Of a DNA stretch of 64,000 bases, positions 35,174 to 45,416 are shown one piece after another. The notes under the pieces were generated by a model. The model was not told where the DNA came from. It was given only the letters and a program-made list of their open reading frames with translations, and made no database searches. How positions within the stretch are numbered: the stretch's first letter is position 1; each line of letters opens with the position of its first letter. Both the position numbers and the translations under genes were made by a program. Source of the DNA: Anaeromicrobium sediminis (GTDB lineage Bacteria > Bacillota > Clostridia > Peptostreptococcales > Thermotaleaceae); the NCBI RefSeq assembly GCF_002270055.1, contig NZ_NIBG01000001.1, positions 284,937-348,936 of the forward strand, in the 5' to 3' direction.

Positions 35174-36089
35174 TAATCTCCCCCTTATTAATATCCTCTT
35201 TTCTTATATATATAAGATCTTCTACACCATACTTATTAGTCTTTTTTAGTCTCACTGCTTGATTTCGTATAGATGCTTCTATTATATTTCTTACCATTCT
35301 AGCATTGCCTATATACCTATCTCTTTTATAGTTTTTCTCAATTACATCCTTCATTTTCTTCTTAGCTCCAAGGGATAGTTTATATTCTCTATCTTTAAGC
35401 ATTAGTTCTCCTATACTTATCAATTCATCTAAATTATAGTCCTCAAATTCTATTTGTATAGGAAATCTAGACTTAAGGCCCGGATTACTTCTTAAAAATG
35501 CATCCATCTCCTCTTTGTATCCTGCTAATATAAGTATAAAATCTTCCCTATTATCTTCCATACCTTTAACTAGCGCATCTATAGCTTCCTTTCCAAAGTC
35601 CTTTTTTCCACCCCTACATAGGGAATAGGCCTCATCAATGAACAGTATACCCCCTTGGGCCTTTTTAACATGGTTCCTCATTTTTATAGCCGTATGACCT
35701 ATATATTCTCCAACTAAGTCAGCCCTTTCTGCCTCTACCAAATGACCCTGGGATAAAACGTTCATCTCATAAAATACTTCTCCTAGAATCCTAGCCACAG
35801 TAGTCTTTCCCGTACCAGGATTTCCTTTAAATATCATGTGCATAACTACCGGCTCACTTTTTAAAAGTTTTTCCTTCCTTATTTTTTGTACTAGGGTTAC
35901 AGCTATTATTTCTTCTACCACCTTTTTAACTCTTTTAAGACCTATTAATTTATTTAACTTTTCTAATGCCTTTTTTTCCACCGATTCTCTCTTTTCTTTT
36001 TTCTCTTCCTCTATAAGTTTAATGAAAAAATCCTCCGTTGAAATTTGTCCCTGTCTATATTTATTTATAATGATTTCTTTTCTTATCAA
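35166..36089 (-). CDS. spoVK: AAA+ ATPase, SpoVK/CbbX type
   Basis: About 307 residues with one AAA+ module: Walker A GNPGTGKTTVARIL, Walker B GGILFIDEAYSL, the arginine-finger region NPGLKSRFPIQIEFEDY and sensor 2 IGNARMVRNIIEASIRNQAV. The N-terminal helices are short. This matches SpoVK of spore formers, required for late spore maturation, and the CbbX family. TTG at 36089 has perfect spacing to GAGGTGAT; ATG at 36095 and GTG at 36098 overlap that site and are less likely. Position after hfq follows the Bacillus gene order. Confidence 0.85.
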   Translation of the reverse strand: MIRKEIIINKYRQGQISTEDFFIKLIEEEKKEKRESVEKKALEKLNKLIGLKRVKKVVEEIIAVTLVQKIRKEKLLKSEPVVMHMIFKGNPGTGKTTVARILGEVFYEMNVLSQGHLVEAERADLVGEYIGHTAIKMRNHVKKAQGGILFIDEAYSLCRGGKKDFGKEAIDALVKGMEDNREDFILILAGYKEEMDAFLRSNPGLKSRFPIQIEFEDYNLDELISIGELMLKDREYKLSLGAKKKMKDVIEKNYKRDRYIGNARMVRNIIEASIRNQAVRLKKTNKYGVEDLIYIRKEDINKGEING

Positions 36090-36182
36090 ATACATCACCT
36101 CAGGAATAAAGTAGAACTTATTAAAATTTTATTTATGAAAATAAAAAAATATTCTCTTCTTATTAACATATGAGTCACTAAT

Positions 36183-36214
36183 AAAAAAAAGAGATAGATT
36201 GTAAAATCTATCTC
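36183..36214 (-). terminator. Terminator after hfq
   Basis: GAGATAGATT and AATCTATCTC form a perfect stem; TTTTTTTTATTAG follows on the minus strand. It separates miaA-hfq from the spoVK unit. Confidence 0.9.
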
Positions 36215-36253
36215 CTAGCCATTTTTATTTTTTTATTTTGTTTTTATGTTCTT

Positions 36254-36496
36254 TTATTTGTTCTCTTCTCTTCTATCTTGCATAAAAGCTACTTTTCTAG
36301 CTGGTATTATAGTAGATACAGCATGCTTATAAATCATATTTTGCTTTCCGTCTCCCTCTAATACTATTGTGTAGCTATCAAAACCCTTTACTAAACCCTT
36401 TAATTGAAATCCGTTCATTAAGAATATAGTAATAGGTACATGTTCTTTTCTTACGTGATTTAAAAATATATCTTGTAAATTTATAGCGTTTTTCAT
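36254..36496 (-). CDS. hfq: RNA-binding protein Hfq
   Basis: Hfq forms a hexameric Sm ring that binds U-rich and A-rich RNA. The 80 residues carry Sm1 ([28 protein letters not shown]) and Sm2 ([14 protein letters not shown], the usual YKHAIST variant) with the conserved leading QDIFLN. The C-terminal tail is short, as in Gram-positives. It lies 44 bases after miaA, the order seen in most bacteria. Confidence 0.97.
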   Translation of the reverse strand: MKNAINLQDIFLNHVRKEHVPITIFLMNGFQLKGLVKGFDSYTIVLEGDGKQNMIYKHAVSTIIPARKVAFMQDRREENK

Positions 36497-36540
36497 TAGT
36501 TTTAACCTCCCAGAATTTTATATGGCTAATAACTTATATT

Positions 36541-37482
36541 CTATATTAAATCTAACTTTCCTTCTATATATTTAATAATATCTTCCATTAAATCTTCTTT
36601 ACCATCATATTTGTTTATATCAAACCACTGCATTTCATCGTATCGTTTAAACCAAGTAATTTGCCTTTTAGCATATCTTCTAGTGTCTCTTTTTAGTATA
36701 TCTACAGCCTTTTCTAATGTATATTCGCCCTTTAAGTACTTTATTATCTCCTTATATCCTAACCCTTTCATAGATATATTATCCACATCAAGGTCAAGTT
36801 TCATAAGTTTTTTAACTTCCTCTAAAAGTCCCATTTCCATTAGTATGTCTACCCTTTGATTTATTCTATCATAAAGTTCTTCTCTATCTCTTATAAGACC
36901 TATGAGACAATAATCATACTCCTCATTTGGAACTAGGTTAGATTTAAACTCTTTTATTTTGTCTCCACTTTCATAATATACTTCAAGTGCTCTGATTACT
37001 CTTTTTAAGTTATTTGCATGTATTCTCTTTGCTGCTTCCTCATCTACTTCTTTTAATTTATTGTGTACATATTCATTACCAAATTCCTGTGCCTCTGCTT
37101 CTAGTTTTTCTCTTAGCTCTTTGTTTTGACTAGTAGATGAAAAGTCTATATTGTATATGATTGAATTAACATAAAGACCTGTTCCTCCCACAATCATAGG
37201 AATCTTTCCTCTAGATATTATTTCATCTATATATTTCTTAGCAGCCTTTTGAAAATCAGATACAGAGTAATCTACCCTAGGATCTACCTCATCCATTAAA
37301 AAATGAGGAATTCCCTGTCTTTCTTCCATGGTAGGCTTTGCACTACCAATATCCATGCCCTTGTATATCTGCATAGAGTCTGCTGATATTATTTCACAAT
37401 TTAATTCTTTTGCTATTTCTATAGAAGTTTCAGTTTTTCCAACAGCTGTTGGTCCTACTATAATTATTAAAGGCTTTTTCAT
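36541..37482 (-). CDS. miaA: tRNA dimethylallyltransferase
   Basis: MiaA adds a dimethylallyl group to N6 of A37 in tRNAs that read UNN codons. The 313-residue protein has the P-loop GPTAVGKTETSIEIAKEL, the substrate motif SADSMQIYKGMDIGSAKP, PHFLMDEVDP, MIVGGTGLYVNSI and the C-terminal RYAKRQITWFKR. MiaB, which methylthiolates the same base, is encoded at 42376 in the same block. Twelve bases separate it from mutL. Confidence 0.97.
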   Translation of the reverse strand: MKKPLIIIVGPTAVGKTETSIEIAKELNCEIISADSMQIYKGMDIGSAKPTMEERQGIPHFLMDEVDPRVDYSVSDFQKAAKKYIDEIISRGKIPMIVGGTGLYVNSIIYNIDFSSTSQNKELREKLEAEAQEFGNEYVHNKLKEVDEEAAKRIHANNLKRVIRALEVYYESGDKIKEFKSNLVPNEEYDYCLIGLIRDREELYDRINQRVDILMEMGLLEEVKKLMKLDLDVDNISMKGLGYKEIIKYLKGEYTLEKAVDILKRDTRRYAKRQITWFKRYDEMQWFDINKYDGKEDLMEDIIKYIEGKLDLI

Positions 37483-37494
37483 AAGTAAGCTCCT

Positions 37495-39555
37495 TTATTT
37501 TCTCTTAAATTTTCTCTCTATTTCATATTTTGTCATGGATATGATTACGGGACGTCCGTGGGGACACGTATATGGATTGTCTGCCTTAGATAATTCATCC
37601 ATCAATCTATCTATTTCCATATCCATTAATTTATCATTTGCTTTTATGGCATTTTTACACGCCATGGAAATTACCTTTTCTATCTTTGCATCATAGGAAC
37701 TAGATATATACTTAAAGGATTCTGCCACCTCTTTGAAAAAACTCTCCGCTTCTGGTTTTCCAAAGATAACAGGTACAGATGTTATTCTAAATGTATTTTG
37801 ACCAAAGTCTTCTATTTCATATCCTAAGTTTTCAAATACATGGATGAATTCTTTTATGGTTTCATACTCATATATGCTAAACTCTATTAAAATAGGAACT
37901 AATAACTTTTGAGTTAATGGTTTTTGACTTTTATATTTTTTTAAGAACCATTCATACAATATTCTCTCATGGGCCGCATGCTGGTCTACTAAATACATTT
38001 TATCCTTTGCCTGTCCTATTAAATAAGAGTTAAATAATTGACCTATTATTCTTATATCTAATATAAACTCATCTTCATCCTTCTCTATGAAAGTCTCCTG
38101 TATCTCATCCTTGTGAGTATCCACAAAAATTGTAGGTAAAATGTCTTTTTCTATATTTTCTTCTGTCTCTTCTTTTATATTCTCTTCTATATTTTTTTCT
38201 ATTACTTTTTTTACTTCTGGTTCCTTTTCTATAACTTGAACTTCATCTACTACATTATCCTCTTTTTCAATTTGGGGTTCGTATTTTACTTTTTCTTCTT
38301 TAACTATCATTTCAGGTTTTATTATGTCTTTTTCCGTAACCTTCACTTTATCTATTTTATTTTCCCATGGGATTGGTGTTGTATTCACATGTTCAATATT
38401 TTTTATGGGACTCACTATATGCGCTTTAGGTTCTTCCTTTTCAACTACTGTATTAATTATATTTTTAGGCTTTTCTATTTCACTTTTAATTATAGGTGTA
38501 TTAATTATATTTATTTTGGCCTCTTTTCTTATCTTTTCCTCTTCCCTTATATTAGGAATTAGACTTTTACTAAAAAGACCTTTTTTAAGGACATAACTAA
38601 TACCCTTTTTAACATTCTCATCGTCCTTAAACCTTATTTCAGTTTTAGCTGGATGGATGTTTATATCTATTAAGTTAGGATTCATCTCCACATAAACGAA
38701 ACATATGGCGTGTCTGTTTATGGTTATAAGAGTTTTATATGCATCAGATACAGCATCTGATACGGTCTTAGATTTTATATATCTTTGGTTTACAAAAAAT
38801 GTTTGTAATTTTTTATTTCCCCTAGTAACACTAGGCTTACATAAAAAACCTTTTACAGTAATATTATCTATTTTCTCTTCCACATTTATTAGATTTTTAG
38901 CTATATCTTTTCCGTATATACTAGCTATATTATTAACTATGTCTCCATTACCATTAGTCACAAATACTACCTTATTATTATTAATAAGCCTAAAGGATAT
39001 ATTAGGATAAGCTAGTGCCAATTTACTAACTATATCTATAATATAAGAAGTCTCTGATCCATTTGATTTCATAAATTCAAAACGAGCAGGTACATTATAA
39101 AATAGATTTTTTACCAATATGGTAGTTCCCCCAGGTGCTCCCACTTCATCGTTAGATATGAGTTTTCCGCCGTGAACTACTACCTTTCTTCCCACATTAT
39201 GATCCTTGCTTTTAGTTATTAATTCTAATTGGGATACAGCAGCTATACTGGCTAGGGCTTCTCCCCTAAAACCAAGGGACAATATACTGCTTAAATCTTC
39301 TACTTTTCTTATCTTACTAGTTGCATGTCTTTCAAAGGCAACTTCCACATCATCAGGATGTATGCCTGTACCATTATCACTTATTCTTATATAGGATTTT
39401 CCTGCATTCTTAATCTCCACAGTGATTTTATCACTCTTTGCATCTATGGAGTTTTCCACCAATTCCTTTATAACAGAAGCAGGCCTGTCCACCACTTCAC
39501 CTGCCGCTATTTTATTTGCTATTATCTCATCTAATCTATTAATTCTTTTTTCCAT
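37495..39555 (-). CDS. mutL: DNA mismatch repair protein MutL (endonuclease type)
   Basis: 686 residues. The N-terminal GHKL ATPase has IKELVENSIDAKS, IRISDNGTGI and SLGFRGEALASI. A long Glu/Lys-rich linker (about residues 350-480) is followed by the dimerisation domain with the metal-dependent nuclease motif LVDQHAAHERILYEW, ACKNAIKAN and NPYTCPHGRPV. Thus it is the nicking type found in bacteria without MutH. It lies 63 bases after mutS. Confidence 0.97.
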   Translation of the reverse strand: MEKRINRLDEIIANKIAAGEVVDRPASVIKELVENSIDAKSDKITVEIKNAGKSYIRISDNGTGIHPDDVEVAFERHATSKIRKVEDLSSILSLGFRGEALASIAAVSQLELITKSKDHNVGRKVVVHGGKLISNDEVGAPGGTTILVKNLFYNVPARFEFMKSNGSETSYIIDIVSKLALAYPNISFRLINNNKVVFVTNGNGDIVNNIASIYGKDIAKNLINVEEKIDNITVKGFLCKPSVTRGNKKLQTFFVNQRYIKSKTVSDAVSDAYKTLITINRHAICFVYVEMNPNLIDINIHPAKTEIRFKDDENVKKGISYVLKKGLFSKSLIPNIREEEKIRKEAKINIINTPIIKSEIEKPKNIINTVVEKEEPKAHIVSPIKNIEHVNTTPIPWENKIDKVKVTEKDIIKPEMIVKEEKVKYEPQIEKEDNVVDEVQVIEKEPEVKKVIEKNIEENIKEETEENIEKDILPTIFVDTHKDEIQETFIEKDEDEFILDIRIIGQLFNSYLIGQAKDKMYLVDQHAAHERILYEWFLKKYKSQKPLTQKLLVPILIEFSIYEYETIKEFIHVFENLGYEIEDFGQNTFRITSVPVIFGKPEAESFFKEVAESFKYISSSYDAKIEKVISMACKNAIKANDKLMDMEIDRLMDELSKADNPYTCPHGRPVIISMTKYEIERKFKRK

Positions 39556-39618
39556 ATTCTCACCCTTATTTGGATTTAATAATTCTATTTATATATAACC
39601 CACTTTTAGCTCTACAAA

Positions 39619-42285
39619 CTACTTAGATATTAATTTTTTCAGTTTATAAAGTTCGTTCATTGCGTCCATAGGTGTCATCTCTAATATGTTAATCTTTCTT
39701 AATTCTTCAACTATCTTAGAATCTTCACTCGGTACAAAGAAATCTAATTGTTGTTCACACACGGCAATTTCCTTTTCCACCTCTTGAATTTTCTCTTCTT
39801 TATATTCAACCTTATCCTCTTTTACTTCATCATAATCTATAGTAGGTTTTACATGGTCACTTTCAAGTTTTTCAAGTATTCCTTTAGCCCTATCTATAAC
39901 ATCATTTTTTACTCCAGCTAATTTAGCTACTTCTATTCCATAACTTTGATCTGCACTACCCTTTATTATTTTGTGTAAGAATACTACATTTCCATCGTTT
40001 TCTTTCACATCTATACAGTAGTTTTTAACTCCATCTAATGTATCTTCTAGGTCAGTTAATTCATGGTAGTGAGTGGCGAATAAGGTCTTGGCACCTATGT
40101 TTTTAATATTACTAATGTGTTCTACTACCGCCCAAGCAATACTAAGTCCATCATAAGTACTAGTTCCTCTTCCTATTTCATCTAAAATAATCAAGCTATC
40201 CTTAGTGGCATTATTAAGGATATTGGCAAGTTCGCTCATTTCAACCATGAAGGTACTTTGACCCTGGGCTAAGTCATCAGATGCTCCTACCCTAGTAAAT
40301 ATCCTATCCACTATACCTATATTTGCTCTATCTGCTGGTACGAAACAACCGATCTGACTCATTAATGTAATTAAGGCAACTTGTCTCATATAAGTGGACT
40401 TACCTGCCATGTTTGGTCCTGTTATGATGGAAAATCTATTTTCATCCTTATTTAGTAATGTATCATTTCCCACAAATATTTCATCTGTCATCATTCTTTC
40501 TACTACAGGATGACGACCATTTTCAATATGAATTTTGCCTTCAAAGTTTATCTCAGGCTTTACATAGTTATATTCATTACTTATATGTGCAAATGAAAGG
40601 AGCGCATCTAATTGAGCTATCTCACTGGCAGTCTTTTGAATTTGTAAACTATGTTCCTTTATCTTTTCTCTTAAACTTAAGAATATATCATATTCAAGTT
40701 CTACAATTTTATCCTGAGCACCTAATACTTTAGCTTCCACTTCCTTTAATTCAGGAGTTATATACCTTTCAGCATTGGCTAAGGTTTGTTTTCTTATATA
40801 ATCTTCTGGAACTAGGCTAAGGTTTGATTTAGTCACCTCTATATAATATCCAAATACTTTGTTAAAGCCTATTTTCAAGGATTTAATGCCAGTCTTTTCC
40901 TTTTCCATATTTTCTAAATTGGATATCCACTCTTTCCCACCACGACTAATGTATCTTAGTTCGTCTAATTCTTCGTTATATCCATCCTTAATTATGCCAC
41001 CTTCCTTTATAGTAACAGGTGGATTTTCCACAATGGCATTTTCTATGATTTCTGTCACTTCTTGAGAAGTATCTATTCTTTCTCTTATTTCCTTTATTTT
41101 GGAAGACTCCATATTACTTATAGTATTTTTTATATTAGGAAGCTGTTCTAGGGATGTCTTTAAAGCCGTCATATCCCTTCCATTGGCATTTCCATAAGAA
41201 ATCCTTACGGCTAAACGCTCTAAATCATATACGCTTTTTAAATAATCCTTTAACTCTTCCATTACTAAAAAGTTGTTTTTAAGTTCTTCTACTCCATCTA
41301 ATCTTCCTTGTATCTCATCAGCATTTTTAAGGGGTTCTTCTACCCATTTCTTTATTTGTCTAGCTCCCATGGCCGTATTAGTTTTGTCTAATACCCAAAG
41401 TAGGGAACCCTTTTTACTTTTTTCCCTCATGGTCTCTGCCAGCTCTAGGTTACGTCTTGTGAACTTATCTAGTACCATGTAGTTATCTAAATAATAAAAT
41501 CTTATATTTTGAATAAATGATATGCTACTCTTTTGAGTAGTTTCTATATATTCAAGTAGTGATCCTACTGCACATATACTATAGTTTTTGTCACTAAGAC
41601 CAATTCCATCTAGACTTAGTATATTTAATTGTTTTAGTATTTTATTTTGACCATACTCTAAATCATAGGCCCAACCATCGAATAAACTTATATAAGGACT
41701 AATTATCTTCCCAATCTCAAGTTCTATATTAATTCCATTATGAGTATTTTTATTTATAATAATTTCTCTAGGTTTAGTCTTAACTATTTCATCTATTAAT
41801 GCACCTAATGGATTGTCATCTATTATTTGAGTACTATTTAATCTTCCCGTACTTATATCTGAATAAGCTATACCAATTCCACCCTCATCCACATATATGG
41901 ACATGATATAGTTGTTTTCATTATCCTTAAGTAGCTCTGCATCCATAACTGTTCCTGGAGTTACTACCTTTACCACATCTCTTTTTACTAACCCTTTAGC
42001 CTTAGACGCATCTTCTACCTGTTCTGCGATGGCTACTTTGTATCCCTTTTCTATAAGTTTTGCTATATAGTTTTGTGCAGAATGAAAAGGTACTCCACAC
42101 ATGGCTGCCTTTTCTTCTAATCCACAGCTCTTTCCCGTTAGTGTAATTTCAAGTTCTCTTGATGCAGTTTTAGCATCTTCAAAGAACATTTCATAAAAGT
42201 CTCCTAATCTGAAAAATAAAATACAATCTTTATATTTATTCTTTATATCCAGATATTGCCTCATCATTGGAGTTAATTTTCCCAT
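39619..42285 (-). CDS. mutS: DNA mismatch recognition protein MutS
   Basis: 888 residues. The mismatch-reading Phe-x-Glu motif is in FRLGDFYEMFFEDAKT near residue 35; the ATPase has GPNMAGKSTYMRQVALI, VDRIFTRVGASDDLAQGQST, LIILDEIGRGTSTYDGLSIA and LFATHYHELTDL. The C-terminus keeps the tail (residues about 800-888) used for tetramers and partner binding. Start ATG with AGGAGG. Together with mutL and the miaB upstream it forms a repair and tRNA-modification block. Confidence 0.98.
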   Translation of the reverse strand: MGKLTPMMRQYLDIKNKYKDCILFFRLGDFYEMFFEDAKTASRELEITLTGKSCGLEEKAAMCGVPFHSAQNYIAKLIEKGYKVAIAEQVEDASKAKGLVKRDVVKVVTPGTVMDAELLKDNENNYIMSIYVDEGGIGIAYSDISTGRLNSTQIIDDNPLGALIDEIVKTKPREIIINKNTHNGINIELEIGKIISPYISLFDGWAYDLEYGQNKILKQLNILSLDGIGLSDKNYSICAVGSLLEYIETTQKSSISFIQNIRFYYLDNYMVLDKFTRRNLELAETMREKSKKGSLLWVLDKTNTAMGARQIKKWVEEPLKNADEIQGRLDGVEELKNNFLVMEELKDYLKSVYDLERLAVRISYGNANGRDMTALKTSLEQLPNIKNTISNMESSKIKEIRERIDTSQEVTEIIENAIVENPPVTIKEGGIIKDGYNEELDELRYISRGGKEWISNLENMEKEKTGIKSLKIGFNKVFGYYIEVTKSNLSLVPEDYIRKQTLANAERYITPELKEVEAKVLGAQDKIVELEYDIFLSLREKIKEHSLQIQKTASEIAQLDALLSFAHISNEYNYVKPEINFEGKIHIENGRHPVVERMMTDEIFVGNDTLLNKDENRFSIITGPNMAGKSTYMRQVALITLMSQIGCFVPADRANIGIVDRIFTRVGASDDLAQGQSTFMVEMSELANILNNATKDSLIILDEIGRGTSTYDGLSIAWAVVEHISNIKNIGAKTLFATHYHELTDLEDTLDGVKNYCIDVKENDGNVVFLHKIIKGSADQSYGIEVAKLAGVKNDVIDRAKGILEKLESDHVKPTIDYDEVKEDKVEYKEEKIQEVEKEIAVCEQQLDFFVPSEDSKIVEELRKINILEMTPMDAMNELYKLKKLISK

Positions 42286-42342
42286 TCACCTATTCCTCCT
42301 ACAGTAAATTAAAACCCAACTACTTCCTCCTAAGAATGTTAT

Positions 42343-42368
42343 AAAAACCAGGGATATCCCTGGTTTTT
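42343..42368 (-). terminator. Palindromic terminator between miaB and mutS
   Basis: AAAACCAGGGATATCCCTGG with its flanking T-run is a near-perfect palindrome 8 bases past the miaB stop. It works in both directions in principle. Confidence 0.8.
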
Positions 42369-42375
42369 AATTGTC

Positions 42376-43803
42376 CTATAAAGCTTCACCTTCTAAACTG
42401 AAAGTTTTTGCCTTAGTAATTTTTACGTCAACCACTTGACCGATTAATTCTTTATCTCCACTAAAGTTAACTAGTTTACTTGTTTCTGTTCTTCCCATTA
42501 ACTTTGTTTTATCTGTCTTACTTAATCCTTCTACTAAAACTTTTAAAGTTTTTCCCTCTAGCTTTTTATTATTGTCATTGATTATAGGATTTAATACATT
42601 TAGCAATCTATTAAATCTCTCATGCTTTACATCTTCTGGTACTTGATCTTCATATTTAGCAGCAGGGGTACCTTCTCTAATAGAATATAAGAAAGTAAAT
42701 GAAGAATCATATCCAACTTCCTCTACTAAACTCAACGTATCATTAAAGTCTTCTTCCGTTTCTCCTGGGAATCCGACTATTATATCTGTACTTATGGCCA
42801 CACCAGGTATTTCTCTTTTCAGATCATGTACTATTTTTAAATAATCTTCCCTAGTATAGTGTCTATTCATTTTCTTTAATACTCTACTGCTTCCTGATTG
42901 AACTGGTAGATGCATATGATTACATACCTTATCACAATCTCTCATGGCCTCAATTAAATCATAGGATAGATCCTTTGGATGGGAAGTCATAAATCTAATT
43001 CTCTCTATTCCCTCTACTTCATTTAACATTCTAAGTAGCTGTGCAAAATCTACCTTTTCTTCTAATGTCTTTCCATAGGAATTTACATTTTGACCTAAAA
43101 GTGTGATTTCTTTAGTTCCTTCTTGACCAAGTTCTCTTACTTCATTTACTATATCCTCAGGCTTTCTACTTCTTTCTCTTCCTCTAGTGTAAGGAACTAT
43201 ACAATAGGTACAGAAATTGTTACAACCATACATTATGTTTACAAATCCCTTTAAAGAGAACCTTCTTGCAGCCTTTAATCCTTCTACTACTTCTCCTTCA
43301 CTTTCCCATACATCTACAACCATAGTTTGCTTTTGTCTGCATGCAACTAATAATTGTGGAAACTTATGAAGATTGTGAGTACCAAATATAATGTCCACAT
43401 GTCTATATTTTTTCTTTATCTCATTTACCACATGTGGTTGTTGCATCATACAACCACAGACAGCAATAATCATATCCTTCTTCTTTGCCTTTTTAGGCTT
43501 TAATTGTCCTAGGTTACCGTATACCTTTAGTTCTGCATTTTCTCTTACACAACAAGTATTATATATAATTAAATCTGCATCATCTATATTATCAGCCTGT
43601 TCATACGACATGTTATCAAGCATTGCCATTAATTTTTCCGAGTCATGCTCATTCATTTGACAACCATATGTAACAATTAGCGCCTTTTTTTTCTTATGAG
43701 TTTTTTCATAGTCCTCTTCGTTTTCCGCTTTCATTATTTCAATGTATTCATTTTGAAGTGCAATGTCTTCTAATGATACTTTTGCTTCTTTTCTTTCGCT
43801 CAA
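42376..43803 (-). CDS. miaB: tRNA-2-methylthio-N6-dimethylallyladenosine synthase
   Basis: MiaB is a radical SAM enzyme that adds a methylthio group to i6A37 of tRNA. The 475 residues carry the UPF0004 domain with three cluster Cys ([32 protein letters not shown]), the radical SAM motif [19 protein letters not shown]-like sequence ([12 protein letters not shown]) and a C-terminal TRAM domain (around 410-475). The start is TTG, well placed after AGGAGG. It depends on MiaA, encoded downstream. Confidence 0.97.
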   Translation of the reverse strand: MSERKEAKVSLEDIALQNEYIEIMKAENEEDYEKTHKKKKALIVTYGCQMNEHDSEKLMAMLDNMSYEQADNIDDADLIIYNTCCVRENAELKVYGNLGQLKPKKAKKKDMIIAVCGCMMQQPHVVNEIKKKYRHVDIIFGTHNLHKFPQLLVACRQKQTMVVDVWESEGEVVEGLKAARRFSLKGFVNIMYGCNNFCTYCIVPYTRGRERSRKPEDIVNEVRELGQEGTKEITLLGQNVNSYGKTLEEKVDFAQLLRMLNEVEGIERIRFMTSHPKDLSYDLIEAMRDCDKVCNHMHLPVQSGSSRVLKKMNRHYTREDYLKIVHDLKREIPGVAISTDIIVGFPGETEEDFNDTLSLVEEVGYDSSFTFLYSIREGTPAAKYEDQVPEDVKHERFNRLLNVLNPIINDNNKKLEGKTLKVLVEGLSKTDKTKLMGRTETSKLVNFSGDKELIGQVVDVKITKAKTFSLEGEAL

Positions 43804-44176
43804 AGTTATTTCCTCCTAAATTATATGTTATATCTATTTTTTACAAGGGATTCCTTTAGTGAACATCCTACTTGTTTTCTTTTGCCCTTTAAATTGTCGC
43901 TCCCTTATAACAATTAATACTTTTCTAATCTAATTCGATATATATACTATCATATTATAACAGTTTGATGTGACTATATTCAACACTATACTAGGTTTTC
44001 GTAGACATAATTACTTCTTTGGATTTAATTTGGGTGAAAATTTAGTTATAAATCTAGTATAACCTTTTTCGTATCTTTATAAATTAGGACTATGAAATCT
44101 TTTTAGAACCAATTTGCTAATTCACAGTGTAATTCCTTTAGTTCCACTGTATTCAAGGAGATAACTAACCTTTCTT
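43804..44176. other. Intergenic AT-rich stretch, no feature seen
   Basis: About 370 bases upstream of miaB, extending to the first decayed gene copy. It must contain the miaB promoter, but no clear box, repeat or open frame is visible. Confidence 0.4.
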
Positions 44177-44420
44177 TTAATTCTCACAAATTGTATTTAG
44201 GAAATTGTTAAGATCTCCAAGTACTTTTATTTCTTTATCTTCTAAATCAATCTTGTATACGAAAAAATCATATAGCCATTACTTTGTGTACTTTCATTAA
44301 TAATTTTTTCACCTAACTGAGCTACTAATCCAGATTCTAAAATATTATCTGTTTGCCGTTGCATATCTTCTTTTACCAATGTTACAATATAGAAGATGTT
44401 TCCTAGATTCTTCATAAATC
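44177..44420 (-). pseudogene. Decayed copy A of an unknown gene
   Basis: The minus strand reads DNILESGLVAQLGEKIINES, TQSNGYMIF, then after a one-base slip VYKIDLEDKEIKVLGDLNNF and a stop. A second copy with the same motifs lies at 44982. The family is not recognised. A frameshift after YMIFS and the missing 5' part show that it is dead. Confidence 0.6.
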
Positions 44421-44502
44421 AATTTCAATTTGAGAATTAATTTAATTTGACGTGGAATTTAGGTTGTACATAATTCATAGAATTTTTATAGGAGGAATAA
44501 GA

Positions 44503-44772
44503 ATGAATAAAATTACAGTTTTCGGTAGCAAACTTTGACCAGATTGTGACCCAGTGAAAGAGTTTCTTTCAGAAAATAATATTGAATTTTTATATATCGA
44601 TATTACAGATAGTATGTTAAATCTAAAAAGATTTTTGAAATATCGAGACATCAGACCTGAGTTTGATGAAATCAAAAAATCAGGTGGCATCGGCCTTCCT
44701 TGTGTAATGGTCAATAAGGGCGAACATTTTATTTTTGACCAAGCTGAAATAGAAAAGTTTATCAATATTTAG
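44503..44772 (+). CDS. Glutaredoxin-like selenoprotein (in-frame UGA at active site)
   Basis: From an ATG at 44503 with a perfect GGAGGA site the frame reads MNKITVFGSKL, then TGA (44536-44538), then PDCDPVKEFLSEN and on to TAG at 44772, 89 residues in all. The family form is GSKLCPDC, so TGA sits exactly where the first catalytic Cys belongs, giving U-P-D-C. The rest (FLYIDITDSMLNLKRFLKYR, DEIKKSGGIGLPCVMVNKGE) is complete and undamaged, including the cis-Pro region. A stem-loop 16 bases after the UGA fits a bacterial SECIS. A plain nonsense mutation is the alternative; SelB/SelC are not in the window. Confidence 0.8.
44555..44571 (+). promoter_or_regulatory. Candidate bacterial SECIS stem-loop
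   Basis: TGAAAG (44555-44560) and CTTTCA (44566-44571) form a six-pair stem around the loop AGTTT. The loop with its G starts 22 bases after the UGA, within the window in which bacterial SECIS loops are found. Confidence 0.5.
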
Positions 44773-44981
44773 TTGAAAAAATGGAGACTAACTTAGTGTA
44801 TTCTATACATATGATTTATGTATATTAAAAGGGGAACATTTAACTTTGTCGTACAAGTCTCCTTCACGTGGAAGTATTGTTACCTATCTAAAAGATGATG
44901 AGGTTCATGTAGACATTTTTTCTAATTAGAAAAATGTAATAGATGTAGTGAAAAGTGCAATGAGAAAAATAAGCTAGGGAT

Positions 44982-45200
44982 TTAATTATCTCTAGCTTTT
45001 ACTTTTTCTGTCCTGCCTATAGTTATAAAGTTGTTAAGAGCTCCAAGCACTTTTATTTTTTCATATCCTAAATCAGTCGTGTATACCGAAAAAACCATAT
45101 AGTTATCACTTTGTGTGCTTTCATTGATTATTTTTTCACCTAGCAAAGCTACTAATCCAGATTCTAAAATATTATCTGCTTGTTGTGTAAATATTGCCCC
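44982..45200 (-). pseudogene. Decayed copy B of the same unknown gene
   Basis: The frame DNILESGLVALLGEKIINES, TQSDNYMVFSVYTTDLGYEK and KVLGALNNFITIGRTEKVK ends at 44982 and is open here, but the 5' part is missing. It is clearly homologous to the copy at 44177 and lies on the other side of the glutaredoxin gene. Confidence 0.55.
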
Positions 45201-45203
45201 TAG

Positions 45204-45335
45204 TTAATGCCGTCTAAATTCGTGTATATGATGACTAATAAAATCGGTTACTATAGGGGTGTTCTCTACTTCATCAAATAGGATTTTGCACATTCGGTTA
45301 TGTGATCCTTCTCCCTTAACTGCAAAGATAGCCAT
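45204..45335 (-). other. 43-codon open frame, probably a gene scrap
   Basis: MAIFAVKGEGSHNRMCKILF continues DEVENTPIVTDFISHHIHEF to a stop. It looks like genuine protein sequence but has no ribosome binding site and no family I recognise. It directly abuts decayed copy B. Confidence 0.25.
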
Positions 45336-45416
45336 ATTCTAGCCATTCAGCAAGTGGCAGTTGCGTCTCTGACACTTGGATTTACCAAATTCTTTTTTTC
45401 AGGAATTTTTATTAAA

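Noticed and set aside
38236-38596. Long plus-strand frames rich in Phe/Tyr inside mutL
   Set aside because: They are antisense to the Glu/Lys-rich linker of MutL; composition is a mirror effect and there is no ribosome site.
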